Notes under the pieces: generated by a model
Database searches by the model: none
The model's input: only the letters and a program-made list of their open reading frames with translations
What the model was told of the DNA's origin: nothing
Translations under genes and position numbers: made by a program
Shown here: in pieces, positions 1 through 13,230 of the stretch
Layout: the number at the start of each line of letters is the position of its first letter
Position numbering within the stretch: the stretch's first letter is position 1
Source: Varroa destructor
Taxonomy: Eukaryota; Arthropoda; Arachnida; Mesostigmata; Varroidae
Direction of reading: 5' to 3'
Assembly: GCF_002443255.2 (NCBI RefSeq)
Contig: NW_019211458.1
Span: 31,891,319-31,955,318 of the forward strand
DNA length: 64,000 nt

Positions 1-3000
1 GACAAAGGTTCAAATCACAATTTGAATAAAGGGCAACTGGTAGCACACACAGCAGACAGAATCGATGTTTATACCATTCATATCAGTACAATCAGAACGA
101 AAAAACACTAGAATATCTAGAAGTTGCATCGCGCACCCTATTTGGTCGCTTAAATAAGTCCGCATAACTGGGCGCGAGCGCCAAAACCGTTTTCCCTGCA
201 AAGTTTCTCTGAGACCTCTCCGGCATGCGCTACTGACGAATCGGAGCAAGCGTTATCGTGGCAGGCGTGACGTACATGACCAGGTGCGCACATGAAGAGT
301 GGCGTTAATCATCTGTTAACGAGGCTACGAGTGTGGCTAGTAAAACTGGTTGGAACAGAAGCAAAGAGTCGTTCACGGGCGACGGGGTCTATAAATGCCG
401 TATGAATGTAAGTCAAGCTAGTGGATGCAGATCAGGTTCAAACATCCGTCCTTAAACCATGTCCTAGCAATGAAAATCATACTGTCGTCATCAGTGCCGA
501 TGGGCAGACAAAATGCATGCGATATTTATATAAGGCGAAAATATGGCCTGGCAATAAGTGATAATCGGTTACGGGTAATGTGAACAGATAACTAAATCGA
601 AGGTCAGTTAACGCTAGACAGAGCGTGCACAACACTGAAATAGCCAGCATCTGTACGTTAGTCAAGGCAAACAAATCACCACAGAAACATACTCGAGCTC
701 GTTAGCCCCAGCAAGCTAGTATCATCTTATGCCTAGAATGTGGAATTAAATATCTCTTCGAGTCACGTGGGTTGGTCAACGCTTTGCGGCATTTTAGGTA
801 GGGCGCAGGCATGTTCAAAACAAGTCAGATCAGCCCTCTGCTATATTTCAGCTTGCTCGAATATTTATTCATTCATTCTCCGAACAGATCGACACACGGC
901 AATCAGTGTTCAAGGACGTGCTGATAATGGACATCAGCGTTGAGTGAAATATAACCGTAGCACCGATATCTGAGATGTTAACCGTAATTCATACTTTGTA
1001 AAGAAAGGATGAATTATGAGAGTTTTTAGCCTAAATCCTGTACAATAGACGGCTGGCTAGCTAACACGGTGCTAAGTTACTGAACTTCGAATAGTAGCAG
1101 CGTTTAGTGAACTTTATATACTTATAAAATTAAATTTATACTATCGATGCAAACCTCGTAGGCACTGTCGATGGTAATTCAGTGTTCCAAGCAGTTACAA
1201 TGGAATGGAAATGTTATTAGTCGAAAATTATGACTCGTAAGAGCATCCGGGCGAATATCTCAATGTGCGTCATTTACAACGAGAGAGTTACAGCTGTTTA
1301 GGAAATTTCATTTTCGTAACGTGTTTAAGTCAATGTTTTAACGACACTTATTTCGTGAGTGATACTAGCCTTTCATTAGTACAGCTGCCTTAATGGGTGA
1401 AAAATCCGTCCGTGCAAGACAGAAGGGAACAATTACGCCTAGGTCAGGTATCGAAATCCTGAAATCGTATCATTCGCGAATGGGATGATTCATGAAATGG
1501 TTCGATTATCATTTTTACTTGGTGCATACGTAATCAATTCAAGCGATTGATGGTGATATCTTTGACCAATACGAGCAGGCTGGGTTAGGAACTAGGGCAA
1601 CTGGGTACAGGCCAGTTTGAAACACACATTGACGACTTGCAGCAAGGGACAAATGCAGTTGTACGAGGCCGGTCGTATGGGGAATTCATCGGTCAAATCA
1701 TGGAGCTCAGCTAAAGAGCGCTAGGGGTACTTCGCTTATAGTTTTGGTAATGGAATTAGTTGAGTATGATAGGAAACGCCAAAAGGTACATAGGCCAGAT
1801 CTTTCAACTTTGTTCTATCTTTTTCTTTTCTGGCTGAACTTTGTTGCGTATTTGAAGCTAAAATGTACATGTTTTAATTGATGCATTAAATTTATAGTTT
1901 ATCAATTATAGTGTTGTTTGTTATCAAAACCTTATCTAAACTAACTCCTACGATCTTGTGCCCAATTCCATCAGAAAAAAATTGTTTATGCCCTATACGA
2001 CATCTTCACAGTCTTCGTTCATCAATTATTATCCTTTTTCATTGTAGACTTCATTCATCTTTAAAACGACCGCGGTCTTCGGCGCTTAACTACATACGTA
2101 ACACAGCGTACGACGGTAGGAAGAAACAGTAAGTGCGATTTATCCGAGGACATATGTCTTCGGCAGAGAAACCTTCGTAGTATTCTAACAGGTACCACAA
2201 TTAGGCTAGGTCTGTCAAAAAAAAACGGCTTGCGTACCCCTACTACGTTTGCTAGCGCTCGAAACAAATAAATTCAGTCTACCAAATAGAATAACAGAGA
2301 GCAAGGATCGCTAGTCCAGATCAGCAGATGTCGGCACATCAGAACCTGTAATTTTCGTGGTTCGAGGATGTCATCAACTGCCAGACCATTCTCTCCTTTC
2401 ACTCTTTTTTACCCCTGTGTCTTTGTAGGTACCCTACGTACGAAAAATGGCGAGGCGGTGTCTGAGCGATTTCCCGTATAATATTTTCCTCTTTCCAGCA
2501 GTAGGGTACAGACAACGATAGGCAAAAGGCAAGAAAAAAAGAGAAGCTAAAAATCGGAAACATGCGTGATTCCCATTCAGTTCAGTTAAGTAAGTTCCCA
2601 TTCAGAGAGCCTTTCGGGGTCTCTAAAGGGCTGAACTCAACTAAGCTGAGCTAGCCGGTAAAGTTATATAGTCTTTCATGTCCAGTTATGAGAGAGATAG
2701 TAATTTCTCGTGTAGGCCGAAGAGAAGAGCGGCAGGGTCGTTTGCTGGGATTATTAGGTGCAGCCTCGAAACTCAAAATAGGATGAATGTGAACTCGACA
2801 TTCCGACTCGACGCGGAACTACGTGAACTAATATTTGAAAAAATCATACGAAAACCAAGAAGTGGCTGGACAGTGATAGGTGCATGTAGCATTGGATTAC
2901 CTACGGACTATGGAATAATTCACCTACTCGATCGGATCAATCATTCTATAATTTGGATTGAACTTCAATAAAATGAGATTCAACTGGTAATAACATAGGA

Positions 3001-5374
3001 GTAGGACAACTTGGAAACGAAAAATAAATCATCCGGTAGTGCTATAATTGCGCGACTGATTGTATCATGGCCGTATCTTAAGCTCGTGGTGCATTGTTAA
3101 ACGGAACATTCTTATTTGAATTGGGATTGTTTATTACAGATTCCATAACTAAGTCAATAGCAGACCGCTTTTTATCGAAAAGCCGAAATTTTTCCATATC
3201 AATGGCTCATTTGAAATCTTGTTGGTGTACAGTGGTTTAATGTATCATAAAGCACTTAATGGCCTTTTTTCTCTCAGCTGAAAACTCGCTTTACTGTCAA
3301 AGCAAGATCTGTTTCTCCTTTCTACCGATGCAGCTTATTATGAGCTTAGTTTAACTGATATTAGAAGAAAATAGAAGCTGTATAGTTATTAACATTTTTA
3401 ATGCAAATCAAGTATCTACATTGATATAAGTACAAACTTTGAGTACATTACATGACCTCCTCAATGTCAACATGCGCCCATTCACTCAATCGGTGCGTAG
3501 AACGAGAAACAGCTCGTTAGAGCAGGAGTCGTTCGATTCCGTGTTCTAATCTCATTTATGATACCATCACTGTTTCCTAAGCAGGCTTTTGAGATCGCCC
3601 CTTTCTTCGCCGTTACTCCCTTTGTGGTGGTAATCTGCCTTTAATGATGATGTCGACAGTCGCGAGATGGGGCCTAGTATAATCAGATCAACCAGCCTTT
3701 TACGGCCTTCCGTCTTTCGCCTACGATGATGTCGTAGATCAGACAGTGACTAGAAATAGCATCTGAAACGGACATGATCAAGCTCGAGTTCACCGTACCT
3801 ACAGGCGTAACCGCAGGTCGAGTTTTTACAAAGGAATGATACCACACTGCAACTATGGAAGCCGCAATAATGGCTGCGATTATCAATGATGTGGTAAATG
3901 AGACATTGACTGGGGGCCGTATTTGCTTGACTGTTAGTAGAATGCCACACTTTTTGCACAGTGCATAGATGCCGTATATGAACTTGGCCCCGACAAGCTG
4001 GAGGGGATAGGAGCTGTATAGTTAAAATAGAGAGGACCTACACATATCAGCCCTTCCGGAGACGCCGCCAGCAGCAGTAGCAGCTTATTCTCTAAACAGA
4101 TTGCCACATGTATCTTCGACAACAATAGAACCTCTAAAGCTATAACTGACATCAACAATACTTGCAATTCTGCCTGCACCAGCAACGTCAGCGGCAATGC
4201 GACGAACAGAAAGGCGCTATTTGTTTAGAGCCAGAAAGAAAAACGAAAATGATCTGAGTGAGAGGTCTGGACAGTATCAATGGCAATGTACGCGAAGGAG
4301 AGCTGTGAGTGATAGTGAGTTTTGCACTACCGTAAGCGACCGCGAGAAGATACCATGTTTTTGTCTGATTTTCGCTCTATTGCTCAGCATTAATCTTCCT
4401 CATCCTAAGCGAATAAAACGTAAAGCAGCAAACAGTTAACAAATGGACGACAGAGCTCTCAACGTGTCGAGCACTTCAAAGAGTGCAAAATGTCGATAGG
4501 TTAACGTCGGGTAACAGGCCACCCGACAATAGCAATGGCGACGGCAACCACAACTCTAGCACAACAAACAATATGGTAGCGCGATTTTAGGACGAGATGA
4601 ACTCGTTCACTAAAGTAAAAAACTAGTACCAGTCGCCATTGGGGTAGTCCTTTACCGTTAACTTTGTAGTTAGAGCACAACGCTGCCAAAAACGGTACCT
4701 TAAGAGGCGCCGAGATGTCGCTTTGCCTGTACCCCAAAATTGGACAAACTGCCGCTAAGAAAAAACCACATTAAGAAAAATAAGAATAATACAAAAGGCG
4801 TGAAGGGGGCTTAAGAAGACAGAACGACACGGTGCACGGAGCAAATCGCCTCCCTATCATTATAATTGGGGCCCTTGTTTTGGTCATTAACGTCGTTCCC
4901 GACATAGCAGTAGCTGCGTATGAAGCTAGCACGGTAAAAGAGAGAGAAAAGAGCCACCAGCGTATAGATGTCGCTTGCCCTGTTCCTTAATTGGGCTATT
5001 TCGCCTATGATTCACCTCCCTCATTTCCCGGTCTTCGCCCCATACGTACTGTTGCAGATTTTGTTGGCGACGCGGATTATAGTACCCATAGTCGCTATTA
5101 GGGTACATCATACATCCTTCCTGAGTTTCTGCTTTTTCCCGTTTGTCTCTCCTCGTTATTTGACGACGACTCCCATGCGGCGCTGGGTCAAATCGTCCTC
5201 TCTTTAAACTAACACAGTGAAACAGCTGGAAAAGAAATAGACACTGCATTAAGTGTTACGAGTGCACTGACACATTCTTCCTACCGTATATGGCGTGAAA
5301 AGGGTAACGGAATCAAGCGGTGCCCTGGTGGAAACTTATAAGAACTAGAATCCGGAGTAGAAATGAAATAAAGC

Positions 5375-5380
<6 letters not shown>
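1..5380. other. No supportable gene
   Basis: Open frames are short and on both strands alike, with no conserved motif. The minus strand at 4926-5249 encodes a Tyr/Asn/Gln/Arg-rich peptide (MYPNSDYGYYNPRRQQNLQQ), while the plus strand over the same bases is open and hydrophobic (4968-5207). Neither can be backed by a family or splice sites, so both are left uncalled. Confidence 0.6.
2570..2605 (+). repeat. Short direct repeat, 25-bp period
   Basis: TTCCCATTCAG occurs at 2570-2580 and at 2595-2605, with TTCAG units between. Confidence 0.75.

Positions 5381-5413
<33 letters not shown>
5381..5413 (+). repeat. (GA)n microsatellite
   Basis: An uninterrupted GA run of 33 bases. Confidence 0.98.
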
Positions 5414-5414
<1 letters not shown>

Positions 5415-8400
5415 AAAAAATTTAAAACGTAAAAAGCGATAACAACAGCGCCACTCTCGCTGGCCGGTGGGCCCGACGGGGACAATCAAGCACAAGGTCT
5501 TTGTACAAAGTTCGAATAGAAGAACAAAATAGAGCTGAATGAATGGAAAGGAGGTGTTTGAAAGCGGAGGGGACTGTGGAAAATTACACCCTCACGACAA
5601 CGACAACGGCAATCGGATACAAATGCACAATGCGTTTACACCCAAGCACAACGGTACACTTGAAGGTACTTAAGCAACCGCAGTGTGAAGATGAGTGTTC
5701 AACTACTGTTTCTCTACTGTTGTTGTTGTTATTGTTGCCTTCCACTGTGGCTCCTTTGTGTGCAAAAAGCAGGAATAAAGTGCGATGCACTACACTCTAT
5801 GGGGTTTTTCTCGTACCATGAATCTAGCGTGAACACCTCGCTATGCATGAGAAATACGCTGAAGCGCACGATGGAAGGGACTTGAGACACATAATGTTCA
5901 TCTCTTCTAAGAATAACTGATCTAGAGCAGAGAAAAAGAGCTTTCGGGGCTTTGTCTAACTGTTGTGCGCCCATGAGGCGAAACGAGGCAGAAAAGGGTG
6001 TTTGGAATCAGCATTTCAAGGACGTTCGAGGACTTTCGGTGCCAAGGATGCCCCCCCAAGGAACGTCTATCTGTGCACTGGTTCACCCAAAGAAGACTAC
6101 GCGAGCAATAATACAAGAATCATAAATTTCGCTCACAATAGTTTATACGAATCAAGATAGTTGATATAAGCCTATCTGAATAATAAAACATCGTGTCGAC
6201 AATATTCCCTTTGTATCGTTGCTGGCCCATGGGATTACAATAGTCCTTTGTCGGGAAGAGCCGCCACAGGCTAAGGGGAAGAGAGAAACTCAACCTATGG
6301 TGAAGTAATGAAACAACACTGTTTTCTTCCACATCAGAAACAGTGCCGACAAATCATTTTTCGTTTCTTCCACTTATTAGGTGCAATAGGTGCCTGCTAT
6401 CGACGGTCCGAAAGTACGAATTGCCGTAGTCGTTTGTTGTCGAGTCGGCCGACTGCCAAAGGATATATATAAAACAGATAGAAAGATCAAGTGAGGGCGA
6501 GATCTGGACGTTGCAAACCGCTAAACTACAAAATAAGTTGTTTTCCTATTACATAAGGAAAATCAGGTTGTTTTTGCTCACGAAGCATTTGAGGATGTGG
6601 AAGTATGGATTAAAAAATATTAATCGCAAATGGTTATAGCAATAATGATAGTGTGGTAATGAAATTCTGTATTTCCCATGCATCGTATTGGCACAAATAT
6701 CGGATGTTTGAGCAATGTCGATATAGTAAGTTGGTGTTGCTAAAAAGCCGGGGACGAGACTCGTTGTTTTATCTGTGACCAACCATAAGATTTATCTGGC
6801 TAGTAGGACAACATCTGGTCACGACTGAACACGCGTTTTCCTAACACAAAAAAAATAAGTTTGAAGGAAGATCAGGTGAAATTTGGTATATTTCAAAAGG
6901 CCCTGTAATTAAAATTGAGTAGGCCAGTCATCAAGAACTTGAGATCAGGTTGATTCGAGAACAGGCCAAGCTCGACAACATCGATGATGACTACAGGTTT
7001 GGCGGACTAGCTTAGCTATTTTTATATGTATCAACTGGTTTTCTTCGCCTGTTACGAATAGTTAGGTTTTTACTACTGCTGGTTGACTGGTTTCCAAATG
7101 TCGTAGAGAATTATAAAGCCAATAAAATACCTTATAGCAAACGTCAAGCAAAAGTGAATTAGCTACAGAGCGCTCGAACTATTATGGCGTATTTAGGCAG
7201 CCTCGCATGATTGAAAACTATGATTTGGTACTCTTCAGCTAGAATCGCCGTTTTCCCCACCCTTTTGTAAAGAGTCGTTTGTACTTGCATAAAATGGCTG
7301 GACCCATTTAATGAAGTGAATAAAATAAATCACTTGACTTTTGACATTCTTCATCGAACGCTTGGATCAGTAAGCTAGCAAAATCGTACAAGTATTATTA
7401 TTCGGTATAAAACAAGGAAAACACTTATTAAATTTGAGATGCAGGCAATATAAAAGCGTGCAAACTCGACTATACTTTTTCTGTTTGGTGATCCAACGAT
7501 CGTCCTTAACGAATGCACACCTTGGCTTACCGCTGACATCTGCAGTATTTATAAATAGCCCAGAAAGTAAGATAACTGAGTGATACACTTTAGTGGGGTG
7601 CTCCTGTGTGTTTTTTTTTTTTCGCTGCGGCTCGAATTATTGACGCAGAATACAACGGTAAACAGGAAAACGGTTTCTGAAGGACCTTCATAAATAAAGT
7701 TCATTCCTTGTCGGGCCCCGCTACTGAAGCTTCGTTACATGGGGAATTTCCTTTTGCTGTTTGACAGAACTGGCAGCAAACCGCGTGCGGTGAGACGGAG
7801 TTGTCTTATAGCACTTTGTTGGGAAAGGATTCGTACGAACAGAATTCTTACTGCTCCAAGCAGGTCTAGCACCTTTTTCGCCTAGAGAACATTGCAGCAA
7901 CGAGAAAAAGGGCAAAATGAGAAAACGGCCACAACGAAAGAAGGGGCAATCTAACACCATTGTCTGGTAGCCGTAGGCTACAGCGATTGCGGGCAATTGC
8001 AGGATGTGATGATAACGCCGGCTGGAAGCCAAATGAGAAAGCTCTACGTGGCTATACTGTACTTAGAGCGACTACAGAAGCTGCAGAGAGGCTTCTTCAA
8101 GGAAAAAATAGCGGAGTAAAAGATGTGGACATTGCGTGATGATGCAGGCAACATGTTCTTACTTGAGTACTAGGCTCTTCTTATTTTTGTTTTATCGCCT
8201 GCCCAGAGCTTTGGCTCGCTTGGCCAGTTGTTAGGTAATGGCCAATGTAGTACAAAAAAACGGCACTCATAACGATTATATAAAGCAAAGCAGTGGACTG
8301 AGGCAATAGTAAACTAATTCTGGCGGTACCACAACGCTAAAATTGTTTTTTTTTTGCATGATCCTCAACATATATATTGCGTTCCACATTAAATACTTTG

Positions 8401-11400
8401 TTCATTCTCTGTGATGTAAATCTCTAACAGCAAGCCACGTGGATCTTGTTCAAAAGCGCCCTAGGAAATTGTGTCACACTAGGGGTAATACCTGAGGTTG
8501 GAATTTATTTCCAATTTGTATTAAAGGGTTTGATAGCAATAATCAAGTAAGGCGGGTATCGTGGGCGAGATAAGGTTACCATTTGCAAGCTCTTATTGTA
8601 CTATTTACTTTAGTTGTGTTTGTTATCTTGCTGGTCAATATCTTCAGGTTTACGTTGGAGCGGCACCCGGACTGCTTGTATATCAAAGTTTACTGTAGTA
8701 ATAGTGTTGAAACCGGAATTCGGTAGAGCATAGATATCGCTTCCGTTAAATGAAATGCACATAAATCTTTATACTTGGATATGGTTAAATTTTCTTTGTC
8801 GGGGAGATGGGGGTATTCGCATCTATGAGCGCCCTTGCTCATTTTGGTTGACCGTTCACATGCGCGCTACCTACAATTATTATTGAGCGAAAGATCGTTT
8901 CCAAATAGGGAGGAGCGCAATATATAGACTGTTATTTTTACCACAACCATAGTATGACTATTTAATACTTTACAGTTTGTTCTCGTATCGTGTTTTTCCC
9001 CGTGACTCTGTACGGGTGGTTGATAGATCTTGTGGAATCAAATCTCCCGCTGGAGATTTATTGCTACAGCAGACCAAATATATATATTAGGAAGAAGCGT
9101 TTCAGAGGGACAGACCGCATCCTTTCTGAAATGATAATGGTTAATCATAGTTGTACTCAATGTATATAAGTTTAATAAACTCTACTGCGAAAAATAGTAA
9201 TGATAATTGATATATTATAGATAACGGTACAAGACGTACGCTCAGCGGCCAGTTGTTCGCCAAAAGTTTGCTATGGATCGGGCTTCAATGTTTGATAGCA
9301 GATCTTTAAAAGAGCAGAATAGATCCTTACTTTAATATCCGTGGTCCCCTTTTTCGAGCATTTGAGACATAGACAACAGTAGAATGTACCATAACCCTGA
9401 CCTTACATCAATTCAGAGACGCTTTAGAGCTGGGATTATTACTTCGTATAAAACTGACTACACACGATTCAAGATATGTGACAATTAACAAAAAAAAAAA
9501 AATAAGAAGTGTTTTTGATAACTTCCCTTAATTAGGCACGTGATCCTAATCCAAAAATGGCTTGTTGATCATGAAGTAATAATATAGTTAATTATCTACT
9601 TACGTCAACAGACTTCATAGCAACGCTATAGGATAGTTATGTATAAAAGATTTTAATTTATTTTCATTTCAGAATTTTGACATTGAGGTGTTACAGTAAA
9701 AAGTTCTTCATTGGCATAGCGCTTATAGATGAGGATAAACTAATATTACTATTGACGTTGACAAGCTTCTAATACAGACAGCAAGTGCCTTCGGAATCAT
9801 CTAACGTCCTAGGTAAACATGTCCGATTGACAGTGATTGTGAGTATGACAAATATGAAAAGCGACCCTTAACATACCTTTAATAGTTTTGTATAACAACT
9901 GTAGATGCTGGACTTCGCTTTTCTTGAGGATACTGATCGTCGGGATCGTCCCCGTGGTTTATTATATTCTGATACTTGACTGGACTAGCCGATACAAAAT
10001 TGTGGACCCAGCAGAGCTTATTTTATATAAGCCAAGATACACACGTATTGGCTGTCCAAGTGCACTACGCTCACTGCATTTGTTTACTTGTTGTCGTTTC
10101 CAAATCAGATTTGTAAAACTTATGTGGCAAAGTCTATGGGAAACGTTCGAGTTGGGAATGGTTTGTTAGTCTTAGCAGAAGTCAATATTAGATAAGATAT
10201 AGGAAAAATTTTGTCGCTTGACAAAGGCAAATGACCTCAGCCCGTTTAATCACATAGTACAGAATTCAGACCATCGATTTCGTAATAATCATTTACGTTT
10301 ATCCGATGTTAGTTTTAACTATTCTTTTAATATCATCTTCGGTTCGGGCTTATTCCTAGCTCTTCTAAAATTTCCATGAGAACGCTTTAATTCAGTTGCA
10401 AAACAGGTTGCGCTGTTTGTGGAACTTTCTTTTTCTCTGGATAGAACTCAGGATTTCTTTTCTCAGGATAAGTTCTCTCGCTTTATTGACCATATTGAAT
10501 TAGAACTATATTGCACCTGTCTGTCAAGTTAGAAAACCGCGAACAGTTCAGAAATCTTGGTTCACGTTATATACATATATACATATATAAGACGTTACAT
10601 CAATTTTTTTGGCATTAACGTTATTTGTACGCGGTGTTTTTCTACTCGTCACAACTGGATGTAAACATTGATTAGATACGTATGAGCGAATAGTGAAGCA
10701 GAAGAAATTGCGTCCCTTCTTCGAGTTTGGCAGTATAATAATTACCACTTATTATCTTGATTCATCGGGCACCATCTGTTGTGAACAGATGTCTGTTCTC
10801 TACATTGTATATGCTGTCACTAGTTATCGAATAGAAACTTCTTAGTATAATCTATCTCTAATATGAAATACTATTGACCTTAAATTTGTCAAAGGCTGCA
10901 GCATAAGCATCACGTTACGATACTATTCGTGTTGAACGTATAACGTTGAACAGTAGCTGACTGTCTACTGTTTTCGTAGCAAGCATATCGTAAATTAGCA
11001 GGTGATCCGCAAGTTAGCGGTATCTAATTTTCGGCATTCTGGTATAAATTACATTTTATATCGGCTCAAGTTATAGTTACTAATTGCACAGATGCGATAG
11101 CTTGTAGCGTGTGTAGGACAACCCTGAATATAGTATTTTGTAGACAGATGTCTATTAATTTGTATTCTATGTAATAATTGTAGGTGTACCTTCTGGTGTA
11201 TAAAAGTTCAGTCTCATAGGGAAATTTAATAGTTTGTAAAATGGCCAAGTTCCGTTTTACAATCTGTACAATGCTGTTAAGTCCACGGAATATTCAGCGC
11301 GCACCATGTTTGCTCTGTACTTCAGCGAAAAAGGCGATATTTGGGTCAGCCGAAAATACAGTAATGGGGTTGACTATACACCGAGGTAGAATTATTTTAG

Positions 11401-11836
11401 AGCGATAGCATTTATATTTGCTTTAATTTATTGCATGTATGGACTCGTATACATTTCAGCACGTAAAATAGTTTAGTTCGAGACTCTCCGCAGCTTTTCG
11501 TAGTGTTCGTTACGTAATCGGTCAATTAACTATCTCGAAGTTTAATCAGAGATGATCGACCTCGCTATCTCCCCAACGTCCCCTGACTCGAAATATACCA
11601 TTTGATCTTAGTCAACACGTGTAAGGATATTTATAGAAATTCGCAACGACATAAGAACTCTTTGCATCCTCATTAAGAATTGATTGGCCACGAGCGGCGA
11701 GAGGCGTGTCGCATGAATGAATGGAAGACAAGTCAACCATAAAACATCCGTGGTAATTTATCATGGCCATATAATAGGCTCTTCTTGTGTTTAAGAGAAA
11801 TCAGTGCACGAAGGAAGATAACTGATTAAGATAGTT
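5414..11836. other. No supportable gene
   Basis: AT-rich intergenic or intronic sequence with short A and T runs (for example near 7607, 8345 and 9489). No tRNA boxes, transposase motifs or exon-like frames were recognised. Confidence 0.6.
5718..5740 (+). repeat. TGT/TTG trinucleotide run
   Basis: TGTTGTTGTTGTTATTGTTG, an imperfect triplet repeat about 100 bp after ACGACAACGACAACGG on the same strand. Confidence 0.85.
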
Positions 11837-12131
11837 ATGCCCGTCTTAATTGTTCTTACACTGATACACTTTTCACCTTTAACATTTACGAGTCTCTCGA
11901 GCCAACGGCCTTCTATAAGGCAATGTCCTGGATGCTTTCCCAACGCGTTGTGTGATATATATACCTTGTTTTATCTAGGTTATGAAATCCAACGCCAAAT
12001 GTGGGGAGCGGGAAACACGACCGTTTACCGTTCCGTTGGAGCGGATTGGAAATGTTTCACTGGCAAAAGTTGCAATGTTTTGGAGAGAGGCGATGTTTTT
12101 CATCATGTTATCCAGGCAATTAACATGTTTG
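11837..12131 (+). CDS. Candidate exon of an unknown, possibly secreted protein
   Basis: This is the longest uninterrupted frame in the window; from the ATG at 11837 it stays open for 175 codons, to 12364. It starts with a signal-peptide-like segment (MPVLIVLTLIHFSPLTF) and then has several cysteines (CPGC, LCD, WKCF, KSCN). The frame crosses a consensus donor, TTTGAA|GTAAGT, at 12131/12132. Sequence beyond it turns low-complexity, with runs of A and T, so I end the exon there. A good acceptor (TTGTTTTATCTAG|GTTATG) at 11977/11978 offers a shorter exon, 11978-12131. I recognise no domain. A 175-codon frame can occur by chance in 64 kb of this composition, so the splice sites are the main support. 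Confidence 0.25.
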
Positions 12132-12865
12132 AAGTAAGTTTGGCAATGCTAAATGCCCTGTCTCGTGTGCAGAATAAACTGAACAGGTTAACACAAAAAA
12201 AAAACAATTCAAATAGGGTTACTGAAAGCAAATACGATAGAAAGGAGTTTTTTTTGGTCACAAAATATTTCTCATCACTGCAACTTACGTTTTCGATCTG
12301 TTATCGTCTCGTATCTAGCTTAGACGATGTCGTCGTTCTCATGTCGGAATTGCCGTATTTTTAGACGGTTTTAGTATTGCGAATTATCATTGAATAGATT
12401 TGATTTACGGAGTTGCAGCTGTCCCAGTAAAACAATAGAAACGATCACCTATGCTTTGAATAAAGTTGGTTCGATAACACTCTATATGTATGTTATATTT
12501 TTCTGATAACGTAGAATGTTAACATATGCGACAAGTCAATGACAGCCTTATGAATCACTGTTTAGCTATCACAATTAAACTGTCTAGAACATCACGTAAA
12601 GATGACTACTTCAACTTTTTTGTTTGTTATCTCTGTGATTATTAGCACGTGTATGTACGCTGTTCTCTACTTTGCAACGGCAGCCATCTAAGAGAAGCCT
12701 CGTACTTAATATCATTAGGCGCTATTTAAGCGCTGCAGGTCATCGAGGCAGACACAAATATACGGGCAGACTATCACGATCTCACATATACATGTTGACG
12801 ATTGTATTGCTATAAGTGGCTTCAATCGTGGTGCTCATTGACTGACGAATGCTCAGTCGGGTTGA

Positions 12866-13230
12866 TGCTCACCAGTGGCAGCTGTGGCGGCGGCGGCTGT
12901 GTCGTAAACGCCCGTGGACTACGAGGAAAGACGAACGACGGCCTCAATCAGATCGGCGTCACGGTTTCAACGACCCGATGAGACGCTAAACAGAGACGGC
13001 CAGCCTAGCTACACACTACGATCACTAGTTAGCGTTGAGTGACTGCTGTCAATAAAGAAAACAGACTGTCAGGCGAGCTTCGCCGCCTTCGCCCGAGTGT
13101 CGAGAGCCAACAACAATAATGGCGATAGCGGTGCCAGCAGCAACAACAGGAGTTGACGCATCAAGAAGAATTGCAGGATACATATACTTCTCGTGGTGGT
13201 GGCAAACTGACGACCAAACTTGACGCAATG
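12866..13230 (+). promoter_or_regulatory. CpG-rich stretch; possible promoter and 5' untranslated exon
   Basis: This stretch is visibly richer in G+C and CpG than its surroundings, with GGCGGCGGCGGC near 12887, CGCCGCCTTCGCC near 13080 and CAACAACAAT-type repeats, as often seen in arthropod 5' leaders. A short open frame starts ATGGCGATAGCG at about 13118 and runs 34 codons. ATG at 13228-13230 is directly followed by a donor-like GTAAGA at 13231. I see no protein, so the call rests on composition and one splice signal. Confidence 0.25.

Noticed and set aside
3508..3545. tRNA-like string AGCTCGTTAGAGCAGG followed by GTTCGATTCC
   Set aside because: The two boxes are about 10 bases apart, with no room for an anticodon arm and no acceptor pairing, so it is not a tRNA and is too short to call a SINE.
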